From: Pseudomonas paracarnis
GTDB lineage: Bacteria; Pseudomonadota; Gammaproteobacteria; Pseudomonadales; Pseudomonadaceae
Assembly: GCF_904063055.1 (NCBI RefSeq)
Contig: NZ_CAJFCN010000005.1
Location: forward strand, 310,001-374,000
Direction of reading: 5' to 3'
DNA: 64,000 bases
Part shown: positions 16,392 through 24,579 of the stretch, one piece after another
How positions within the stretch are numbered: the stretch's first letter is position 1
How the letters are laid out: each line of letters starts with the position of its first letter
Translations under genes and position numbers: made by a program
The notes under the pieces: generated by a model
The model's input: the letters and a program-made list of their open reading frames with translations, nothing else
Told to the model about the DNA's origin: nothing
The model's database searches: none

Positions 16392-19300
16392 ATGCCTGAT
16401 GCAACCTTCAATGCCGACTTGCGCGGCGTGCATTACGACTTTCTCAAACAACGTGTGCCGAACTGGTTCAAGGAAGGTACGCCGCAACGCCAGGAAGAAC
16501 TGGGCAAGCACGAGATGGATATTCCTGCCTGGTACCTGGCCGCCACCCACACGGACAAAACCACCCTGGCGGCGCAGCATTCGCGCTTTCGTGAAACGCT
16601 TAATTCGATTGAGGCGCACCTGGGCCAGATTGAAGACGTCCTGACATTCGCCGAGCAACCGCTGAAAGATGCGATCAAAAACGAGTTCAATCTGGAGCTG
16701 GATGTACGCAATGTGTTCTTCGTGCGCAAGTATGGCTCCAAAGGCGCTCGCGATGACTTCTACGGTGCCTTTGTTTTCGAACAACAAAATGACTCATCGC
16801 TGACCTACACATACCGCGGCATTTCATTGCTGGAAGCCGCCTTGGCCAATTTCGAGGCCGATGAAGAACAGCCCAGCGCGTGCACCGATTGCCAACTGAT
16901 CACCACCTTCAACCCGCAAAACCCCAACATCATTGCGAGCTTCGCGGCGGTCAATGCCCAAGCTGTAGCAATCGCCCCCCACGCGTTCGCCAAGCTCTGC
17001 CGCACTCTGGACCTGGGCGCGCTGTACCAGGCGCATATCAAGGCGGTGGTTGAACCTGCAGACGCCGGCGAGCGCCAGGCACTGCAGCAGCTACTCGAGG
17101 AGCACCAGCGCCAGCAGCTTGCAGTGTGCATCGAGATTGCCAGGCTGCAGTTGAACGGAGCGCTGAGTGCCGATGCCTATCGAATGCTCAAGCAGGTGGT
17201 GACCGGTTCTGATATCCCCAGGCTTGGTGGGAAACCGGTGACTTATGCCGCACTTAAAGTATTCGATAGCGTGTTGGTAGGGCCGCTTTTGATCGGGCCC
17301 GATCGTCAAAATACGAGCCGCTCCGAGCCGCTGGTGGTGTACATCCCCGGTGACCCCCAGCAGCCCGTCAAGGAATATGCGTCAAGTAGCGAGTTCATGG
17401 CTGACTTGCGCACACGCCTGCACAGCGCATCGTATCGACGCTTTTTCAGCCGCTTTGTGCCGGTGCGCGACCAAGGAGGTTTTTTCGCCCGGTTCAATTG
17501 GTTGTACCAGCCTGCCAACAACGGAAATGGCGGGGCAGACTATCCGCTGCGCACACCGTTAGCGCGGTTGCCGATGCAAGACTGGGTCGTTGCCGGTGAC
17601 CTGTGGCAGCGCAGTCGCCAAGCACATATCAGCAAGATTTTGAGTGATGCACGTGCCGTGGCCGTGCCCACTGAAGATGAAGACCGCAAGGCTCGGCTCG
17701 AACGTTTGGAGAGCTTTTTCGACGCGGCTGTCAGCGTGTTCAACCTGGCCGCTTTTGTAGTGCCGGGGCTGGGGCCGATCATGCTCGCGGTGGGTGCTTC
17801 GCAAATGTGCTACGAAGTGTTCGAGGGCATTGAGGCCTACGAACAGGGCGAGCCGCGCCAGATGTGGGCGCATTTCGCTTCCGTGGCGCTGAACGTTGCC
17901 TTCATCGCCGCCGGTTCCAAGGTGTTGCCTGCCGTCAAATGGCAGAGTGCGGTGGATCATCTCAAACCGGTGACGCTGCCAACAGGCAAGCAGGTGCTGT
18001 GGAACCCTGATCTTGCGCCCTATGCATCGCCCCTCAAACCTTTGCCCGAGGCCAAGCCCGATGCGTTGGGCCTGTACGAGCACGAAGGCCAACAGTTGGT
18101 GCCGTTCGACGACTCCCATTATCAGGTCAAGCAAGACCCACACACAGGTCAATACCGCATCCAGCATCCGAGCCGTCCCAATGCCTATGCGCCGGAACTG
18201 GAGCACAACCATAACGGGGTCTGGAGCCATGAACTGGAGCAACCGCTGACGTGGGACGAGCCCACGCTGCGCAAGCGCCTGGGCCTCGTCGGACAGTCCG
18301 AACCGCTACGTATCAGCGGCGTCGAGACCGATGCGTTGCGCCAGACCATGGTCGATCATGAGCCGCTGCCGCTCTTGCTGGACGACACCCTCAAGCGCCT
18401 CGAACTGCACCGGCAACTCAGCACCTTTGTCGAGCAAATCAAAAGCAGCGACCCGCTGGTGTACCAGAAAGCCGATCCTGTGCTGCAATTTGACATGCTC
18501 CAGCGCCGCGGTTTGCTGCCCGATAACGTACCGCTTAAAGTCATTGGCCCCACCGGCGATGTGCTGTGGGAAACCGCCGATGCGCCAACTTCAGTGCGCA
18601 AGCGTGTGATAGTGCTGACCGAAAGCACCGTGGCTCAGGGCCGCTTGCTCAGGGAGTTGCTGTACACCTTGCAGGGTGTCGACCCGCAGCTCAAGGAGTT
18701 CCCGGGTAGCCCCGATCAATCCCTGGACGTTCGCTGCGGCCAACTGCGCCAGTACCTCGGCGATGCCGTGCAGAGTCTCAAGGGGCCGTTGCTGGAAGAA
18801 CGCTACCGAGCGCTGAACCCCGCGCCCGATGCGGATGTACAACGTGTGCTGGACGCATTCCCGTCCTTGCCGACCCTGGCGGCCGAGCGGCTGTTGCAAG
18901 GGGCTGCGGCAAACGAACTGGAGGCCTTGCGCAGCAGCGGTCGCTTGCCTGAGCGATTGGCCGAGCAAGCGAAATGGTGTGCCCAGCAAACCCGTGTGGC
19001 GCGTGCCTACGAGGGCCTGCACCTGGACACTCAGACCGGACTCGACAGCCATCGCTTGGCCGTGCGCACCCTGGAAACGTTGCCAGGATGGCACCGAGGT
19101 TCGCGGCTGGAGTTACGCCAGTATTCCCCTGAGGGCACGGTGCTCGATGCCATCGGCTCACCCGATTTCCCGCACAAGCGAACCTTGGTGCTGCTGGAGA
19201 GCGGCGAATTCCAGGCTTCCATGCCCGGCGATTTCTACAGTGCCATCTGGGAGCAACTGGCGCTCGACGAGCGTCAGCGCCTGGGCCTGGGCAGCGCCGC

Positions 19301-22300
19301 TGAGCTCAAGCAGGCGATTCAGCGCAGCCCTTTACCACGCACGGAGCTGCTTACGGTGCTGGAGGCCAACCCACTGCGCAAACCGGAGTATGACCCGATG
19401 GTTCGTCTGTTGGGTGGCGGGCCGGGGTTTCGTCTGTTCAGGAAAATTGGCAACGCGTTGCGCACGGACAGAGGGCGTGTACGGCAGTTGTTTCCCAGCT
19501 TCAACGAGGAGCAAATCACCGCGTTTATCCAATCCTTGGGTGATGACGTGACTGGGGGACTAGCGCGGCGGGAGGAAGAGTTTCGGGCACTGAAAAAAAC
19601 CTTGAAGGTGTGGTGGCGCGCCCAAGGGCCGCAAGCCATGAATGCCTACAGCGTTCAGACAGAGCTGGTCAATCAAGTCGTGCGTTGCTGGCGGCGGGAA
19701 ACCGGGGCGTCACTGAAGCTGCATTACGGCAGGGGGGAACGGTTTGATTTGCCGCCAGTGAGTGCAGATTTCAGTCATGTGCAACACCTTGCGCTGTCCG
19801 ACATCAGTTGGTCGAGCAACGCGGGCAAGTTTCTCGACAACTTCAGGCATCTGGAGGGTTTGAAGATCTTCAATGGCGACGTTGCCGAATTTGCGCCTGT
19901 GATCGGGGAAATGAAAAATCTGACTTCGTTGAGCATCACCTTCAGCGGGCTTCGATTGACACCGCACAGTGCGCACTTGTTAAGCCGGCTCAGCGCGCTT
20001 GAAAACCTGGACCTGATGCATAACCCGTTAGGTACATTGCCCGACTTCAGTGGTATGCCAAACCTCACGGAGTTGAACTTGCGCGGTACGCAGATTGACC
20101 GGTGGCCTTCTGGATTAACCAGCCTGACCGGATTGAAGCGTGTCGACCTGTCGAATAACCGACTGCAGGAGGTCCCTGCGCAACACTTGACGCCGCCGGC
20201 GGATCAGCTCGAAGCGGTCGTGCGCACGAATAACGTCACCATCGTGCATGGCAACCCCTTTGCGGCCGACTATTGGCAGAAGTTCGACCAGTATTGGAAG
20301 AACCTGACGCAGAACCATCCGCGGCTCCTGCGAGGCGCCCTTGAGGACGCCTTCGACAGCGCGAATCCAAGGCTTCGGGTTATGCAGAAACTATACCCGA
20401 ACAACAGCGTGCAGTTTTCCAGGGGGATGATTTGGGCGTTGGGCGAGGCCGCCGAGGCAGAGCTGGCGTCGCGTGAGCAGGCATTTGACACGCTGCTGCG
20501 TCAGTTGGAGGGCTGGCGGTTCTCCGGCGGCGGTGAGCGCCAGCGCTATGTGCGGGTTGGGCAACGTTCCACCGAGGTGGCGGCACTGAGTGATCGCGCA
20601 ACGGCCCAGCAACGTATCTTGAGTTGCTGGCGCAGGGAAACCCCGCAGCAACTCACCCACGCGGGTGACCCCTTCGGTCTGGAGCTGGACCTCAGTGGCC
20701 TGAACCTGCCGAGCCTGCCTGATCTGGATGCGGATTTCAGCCATGTCGGTTCACTCAAATTGAGCAACATGAACCTCAATACGTCGCCTGAAGGTTTTCT
20801 CTCTGGCTTTCGAGGCGTGCGCTGGCTGGACCTGTCGAGTAACCGGTTGCGCGAATTGCCACCGGCGCTGGGGCAGATGCAGGGCTTGACCCGGCTGTCC
20901 CTGCAAAACAACCGGATACGCCTGACCCCCGATTCTGCAGCGATGCTGTCGTCACGCACCACGCTCAGGGCGTTGCTGCTCAATTCAAACCCACTGGGTA
21001 TCACGCCGGATTTCAGTCAAATGTCGGATCTGCGTTCATTGGGCATGGGGGCAACCGGCATTGATAGCTGGCCGACGGGCTTGGGTGGCCAACCAAGCCT
21101 GGATGCGGTGTACCTCAGAGCTAACAATATTTCCACATTGCCCGATTCGCTGATAGCCCCGCCGGAAGAGCAACTGGCACAGACCCTGCGCGTCACCCGT
21201 GTGACCGATCTGGATTTGAACCCGCTGTCGGTCGAGACGCGACAACGCATAGTCGCTTACGGCAACCGGCTAAGTGCGGGAGAACGAGCCACTAACAGGC
21301 TGGTCGCCAGCGTCATGCGGGTGGCTGATCGTCCTGTGGTGTTGGCTGCCACTGATGCTCCGTTCCGGCGCTGGTCCACCGGGTTCTCCACGCAACAGGT
21401 TGCGCAGCGCAGACTTCAATGGGCCGCCCTGCAGGCCCTGCCCGGTGCGCAAGGTTTCTTCGAAGTGCTGCGTGACCTGGAAGTCGCACCAGCAGGCCAT
21501 GCAGACTTGCAGCGGCGCGTGTGGGACGTGATCGATGGCATCACGCAAAACAGCGCCGAGTCCGAGCAGTTGCGCAAGGAAGTGTTTGAATGGGCGGGCC
21601 GGGCGGCCTGTTGTGATCGCGCGGCCCTGACCTTCAGCAACCTTGAGATCCTGCTGATGACCCACAACGCCAGGACCCTCGCACTGGACGCGTCCCAGGG
21701 AGCGGCGCTGCTGAAACTGTCCAGGGGGCTGTTGCGCCTGGAGGAGCTGGAGAAGATCGCACTGCAAGATATCGATCAGCGTAGAACTGCGATCCGCAAG
21801 CGCGACGACTTGACCCCCGCTCAGCGCGAGGTGGAGTTCAGCCGCTTGGAAGAGGTGGAGATTCGGCTGGCGTATCGTCATGGCCTGAAGGATCGCCTTG
21901 AGTTGCCGGGCCAGCCGCAACAGCCACGGTTCGCCCGTCTGGGTAATGTCTCCTTGGAGATGCTTAATGATGCCTATCAGCGAGTCATCAGCCTGGATAA
22001 CTCCGCACAGGAGTTTCAGGCCGTGCTTTCAAGGGACTTCTGGAAAGATTATGTGGCGAACAAATACCGCGCACGGTTTGAAGTACAGAACGAGCCCCAT
22101 CACCAAAAAATGGATACTTTGCGGCGTGATTTCGAGGCTGGGACGTTATCGCGCGCAGCCTACGATGCCAAGGCCGAGGAGTTGCAGGCACAGTTTGCGA
22201 TTGAAGAAGCGCAGTTGATTGAAACCTTGACCCGCGATGAAGTGGCGCAGGCGTTGGTACCCACGACAACGCTTGAGGCGCTGGTGGAAAGCACCTCCGT

Positions 22301-23327
22301 GAACCTGCAACTTTCCCAGGCGCAAGCCATTGAATTCAATGGCAAGCAATATTTTGTCGCGAGCATGCCCGACGCGGGCGACGGTGAGTACTACGTGCTG
22401 TGGGTACAGGCGGTGGACAATCCGTTGCTGTTGACCAGCAGCGGTGTGATTGCCAAGCCTGATATCACCGGGGTCTGGAAGCGCCGGGGCCTGAGGGGCG
22501 GGATGGTACCGCAAGGTTCGGACGATGAATTTGTGGAGGCCTCGGAGTCCATGCCGGTGCGGCCATACACGGCGGGCGAACTCAGCTATATGCGCCGTGA
22601 AATCCATTTCACGGCCAATCCCAATCCGGCCGGCAGCTACGTCCGTGCCAACAACGGCAAGTATCCGCTGAGGGATTATCAGGGACGGCCTATTCGAATC
22701 AGGTCGCTGGAGAAGCAGGTGACCCAGGACTCGGGCGCCCACTACACCTCGGCGCAGATCAAGCCTTACATCCAGTTCGAGGGATATGAACAGGTCGGCG
22801 CGGGCTATGAAGCGCAACTGCAACTGCGCACGTTCACCGAACAAGACGTGAAAGTGCCGGGCGAGAAAGCGTTGATCGGCCAGTCGATGGTGGTGGCCAA
22901 CCGCCGAATCGCCAAAGGCGAAATCGTCGGTGTGTACGGCGGTACCGTGCTGCCGTTCGGTATCTTCGGGCCTGGCGAACAGACCTATACCATGAAGGTG
23001 GGCAGCCAGAGGGTTGCCCACGGGAACACGCTGGTGGAAGAACCGATTCACTTGTCGGGTGACAACATCCTGTCGCGAATCAACACCCACTTTGAGTACG
23101 ACGCCAACGGCACACCCCTGCGCCAGGCGTTGGGAGGCTACAACGTTGAGACCGTGGCTTTCGACGTCGAGGCCGACATGTGGCTGGGCGTGGGGCCTGA
23201 CGCGCAGATCAAGCGCAAGCCATTTTTACTCAATGCCATTTTCGCTACCGAAGATATCGCCGCTGGCACCGAGTTGCGTTTGGACTACCAGTACACCGAA
23301 GACATGATAAGAGGCCGATTTGCCTGA
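16392..23327 (+). CDS. Giant LRR–NEL E3 ligase-type protein with C-terminal SET-like domain
   Basis: A 2311-aa protein. Residues 1 to about 950 resemble the DUF6543/dermonecrotic-toxin-like N-terminus, with a hydrophobic hairpin near 450-515. Residues about 1037-1290 and 1331-1613 are two related modules, each with CWRRET (1099 and 1412), DFSHV and leucine-rich repeats such as LDLSSNRLRELP. About 1620-1895 matches the NEL ubiquitin-ligase fold: CCDRAALTFSNLE with Cys1740/Asp1742 as the CxD motif, then LEELEKIA and EVEIRLAYRHGL. Residues about 2160-2305 look like a SET domain: MVVANRRIAKGEIVGVYGG, then FATEDIAAGTELRLDYQY ending near Tyr2299. It is likely a secreted effector acting on a eukaryotic host; no secretion gene is nearby. 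The ATG has only a weak ribosome site. Confidence 0.8.
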   Translation: MPDATFNADLRGVHYDFLKQRVPNWFKEGTPQRQEELGKHEMDIPAWYLAATHTDKTTLAAQHSRFRETLNSIEAHLGQIEDVLTFAEQPLKDAIKNEFNLELDVRNVFFVRKYGSKGARDDFYGAFVFEQQNDSSLTYTYRGISLLEAALANFEADEEQPSACTDCQLITTFNPQNPNIIASFAAVNAQAVAIAPHAFAKLCRTLDLGALYQAHIKAVVEPADAGERQALQQLLEEHQRQQLAVCIEIARLQLNGALSADAYRMLKQVVTGSDIPRLGGKPVTYAALKVFDSVLVGPLLIGPDRQNTSRSEPLVVYIPGDPQQPVKEYASSSEFMADLRTRLHSASYRRFFSRFVPVRDQGGFFARFNWLYQPANNGNGGADYPLRTPLARLPMQDWVVAGDLWQRSRQAHISKILSDARAVAVPTEDEDRKARLERLESFFDAAVSVFNLAAFVVPGLGPIMLAVGASQMCYEVFEGIEAYEQGEPRQMWAHFASVALNVAFIAAGSKVLPAVKWQSAVDHLKPVTLPTGKQVLWNPDLAPYASPLKPLPEAKPDALGLYEHEGQQLVPFDDSHYQVKQDPHTGQYRIQHPSRPNAYAPELEHNHNGVWSHELEQPLTWDEPTLRKRLGLVGQSEPLRISGVETDALRQTMVDHEPLPLLLDDTLKRLELHRQLSTFVEQIKSSDPLVYQKADPVLQFDMLQRRGLLPDNVPLKVIGPTGDVLWETADAPTSVRKRVIVLTESTVAQGRLLRELLYTLQGVDPQLKEFPGSPDQSLDVRCGQLRQYLGDAVQSLKGPLLEERYRALNPAPDADVQRVLDAFPSLPTLAAERLLQGAAANELEALRSSGRLPERLAEQAKWCAQQTRVARAYEGLHLDTQTGLDSHRLAVRTLETLPGWHRGSRLELRQYSPEGTVLDAIGSPDFPHKRTLVLLESGEFQASMPGDFYSAIWEQLALDERQRLGLGSAAELKQAIQRSPLPRTELLTVLEANPLRKPEYDPMVRLLGGGPGFRLFRKIGNALRTDRGRVRQLFPSFNEEQITAFIQSLGDDVTGGLARREEEFRALKKTLKVWWRAQGPQAMNAYSVQTELVNQVVRCWRRETGASLKLHYGRGERFDLPPVSADFSHVQHLALSDISWSSNAGKFLDNFRHLEGLKIFNGDVAEFAPVIGEMKNLTSLSITFSGLRLTPHSAHLLSRLSALENLDLMHNPLGTLPDFSGMPNLTELNLRGTQIDRWPSGLTSLTGLKRVDLSNNRLQEVPAQHLTPPADQLEAVVRTNNVTIVHGNPFAADYWQKFDQYWKNLTQNHPRLLRGALEDAFDSANPRLRVMQKLYPNNSVQFSRGMIWALGEAAEAELASREQAFDTLLRQLEGWRFSGGGERQRYVRVGQRSTEVAALSDRATAQQRILSCWRRETPQQLTHAGDPFGLELDLSGLNLPSLPDLDADFSHVGSLKLSNMNLNTSPEGFLSGFRGVRWLDLSSNRLRELPPALGQMQGLTRLSLQNNRIRLTPDSAAMLSSRTTLRALLLNSNPLGITPDFSQMSDLRSLGMGATGIDSWPTGLGGQPSLDAVYLRANNISTLPDSLIAPPEEQLAQTLRVTRVTDLDLNPLSVETRQRIVAYGNRLSAGERATNRLVASVMRVADRPVVLAATDAPFRRWSTGFSTQQVAQRRLQWAALQALPGAQGFFEVLRDLEVAPAGHADLQRRVWDVIDGITQNSAESEQLRKEVFEWAGRAACCDRAALTFSNLEILLMTHNARTLALDASQGAALLKLSRGLLRLEELEKIALQDIDQRRTAIRKRDDLTPAQREVEFSRLEEVEIRLAYRHGLKDRLELPGQPQQPRFARLGNVSLEMLNDAYQRVISLDNSAQEFQAVLSRDFWKDYVANKYRARFEVQNEPHHQKMDTLRRDFEAGTLSRAAYDAKAEELQAQFAIEEAQLIETLTRDEVAQALVPTTTLEALVESTSVNLQLSQAQAIEFNGKQYFVASMPDAGDGEYYVLWVQAVDNPLLLTSSGVIAKPDITGVWKRRGLRGGMVPQGSDDEFVEASESMPVRPYTAGELSYMRREIHFTANPNPAGSYVRANNGKYPLRDYQGRPIRIRSLEKQVTQDSGAHYTSAQIKPYIQFEGYEQVGAGYEAQLQLRTFTEQDVKVPGEKALIGQSMVVANRRIAKGEIVGVYGGTVLPFGIFGPGEQTYTMKVGSQRVAHGNTLVEEPIHLSGDNILSRINTHFEYDANGTPLRQALGGYNVETVAFDVEADMWLGVGPDAQIKRKPFLLNAIFATEDIAAGTELRLDYQYTEDMIRGRFA

Positions 23328-23344
23328 TTCTTGCGTTGCGGGTA

Positions 23345-23372
23345 ACGCGTCTGTCGTCGTAAATAGACGCGT
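23345..23372 (+). terminator. Possible terminator hairpin after the first giant gene
   Basis: ACGCGTCT and AGACGCGT pair around twelve bases, 18 bases after the stop codon. The stem is GC-rich but is followed only by CCTATCTTG, so termination would be weak. Confidence 0.4.
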
Positions 23373-23557
23373 CCTATCTTGAAAGTCCATGTTTTGCCCC
23401 AATCTTGTGGGCATATCCAGGCGGTACACAGCCATTGCATTGATGCCGTGTATCGCCTTTAACTTATGACGCGCCCTGACATCAATACTCCAGGCTGCCA
23501 GCCATGGCGTGCCGTGTGGCGGGCTGCGCGATATCGATAACGGATGGTGATGCCCCC

Positions 23558-24496
23558 ATGGATTTCAAAGACTACTACAAGATTCTCGGTGTCGAGCCAA
23601 CGGCTGACGACAAGGAGATTAAGTCGGCTTATCGCAAGCTGGCGCGTAAATATCACCCGGACGTGAGCAAGGAAAAGGATGCCGAAGCCAAGTTCAAGGA
23701 CGCGTCCGAAGCCTATGAGGCACTGAAAAGTGCTGACAAGCGCGCCGAGTACGACGAGCTGCGTAAATACGGCCAGCATGGCCAGCCGTTCCAGGGCCCT
23801 CCGGGCTGGCAGAGCCGTGGCGGCTTTGGCGGTGGCCAGGACGCGGGCGACTTCTCGGATTTCTTCAGTTCGATCTTCGGCTCGCGCGGTGACGCTTTCG
23901 GTGGCGGCCAGCGCCGTCCCGCCGGGCGCAAGGGCCAGGATGTGGAGATGCAGTTGACGGTGTCGCTGGAAGAAACCCTGTCGACCGAGTCCAAGCAGAT
24001 CAGCTTCCAGGTGCCCCAGTACGATGCCTCCGGCCGGCACGTCAGCAATACCGTCAAGAGCCTGAACGTGAAGATCCCGGCCGGTGTGGCCGATGGCGAG
24101 CGCATTCGCCTCAAGGCCCAGGGTGCGCCTGGCATTGGTGGTGGGGCCAATGGCGACTTGTACCTGATCATCAAGTTTGCACCACACGCCAAGTTCGAGG
24201 TGGATGGTGAAAACCTGATCATCAACCTGCCGCTGGCGCCGTGGGAGTTGGCGCTGGGTACGGAAGTCGCGGTGCCCACGCTGACCGGCAAGATTAATCT
24301 CAAGGTGCCCGCCGGCAGCCAGAACGGCCAGCGCATGCGCGCCAAGGGCCATGGCTTGCTGAACAAGGCCGGGCAGCGCGGTTATCTGTTCATCCAGCTC
24401 AAGGCTGTCATGCCCAAGGCGGCGGATGATGAGGTCAAGGCGTTGTGGGAGGCCCTGGCGCAAAAGGCTGCGTTCAATCCGCGCGAGCAGTTCTGA
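23558..24496 (+). CDS. cbpA: Curved DNA-binding DnaJ-like co-chaperone CbpA
   Basis: A 312-aa class-B J protein. The J domain (residues 3-68) has the HPD tripeptide at 33-35; a Gly/Phe-rich linker follows ([15 protein letters not shown]), and there is no zinc-finger domain before the two C-terminal substrate-binding beta domains. This layout and the [20 protein letters not shown] sequence match CbpA, which stimulates Hsp70 ATPase and binds curved DNA. The usual partner cbpM is not in the window. It lies between two paralogous giant genes on the same strand, 230 bases after the first and 83 before the second. ATG 23558 starts at the conserved MDFKDYY. Confidence 0.93.
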   Translation: MDFKDYYKILGVEPTADDKEIKSAYRKLARKYHPDVSKEKDAEAKFKDASEAYEALKSADKRAEYDELRKYGQHGQPFQGPPGWQSRGGFGGGQDAGDFSDFFSSIFGSRGDAFGGGQRRPAGRKGQDVEMQLTVSLEETLSTESKQISFQVPQYDASGRHVSNTVKSLNVKIPAGVADGERIRLKAQGAPGIGGGANGDLYLIIKFAPHAKFEVDGENLIINLPLAPWELALGTEVAVPTLTGKINLKVPAGSQNGQRMRAKGHGLLNKAGQRGYLFIQLKAVMPKAADDEVKALWEALAQKAAFNPREQF

Positions 24497-24543
24497 ACAG
24501 ATCATTGATTTAGTTAGCGCCAGCCGCAAAAACGGCGTGCCTA

Positions 24544-24578
24544 GGATGACAACCTCTTCCAAGAAAAGGTTGTCATCC
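24544..24578 (+). promoter_or_regulatory. Perfect hairpin covering the ribosome site of the second giant gene
   Basis: GGATGACAACC (24544-24554) and GGTTGTCATCC (24568-24578) are perfectly complementary, with a 13-base loop. The second arm ends one base before the ATG at 24580 and contains the last G's of the Shine-Dalgarno-like AAGAAAAGG. Folding in the mRNA would limit ribosome access. There is no T-tract, so it is not a normal cbpA terminator. Confidence 0.6.
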
Positions 24579-24579
24579 C

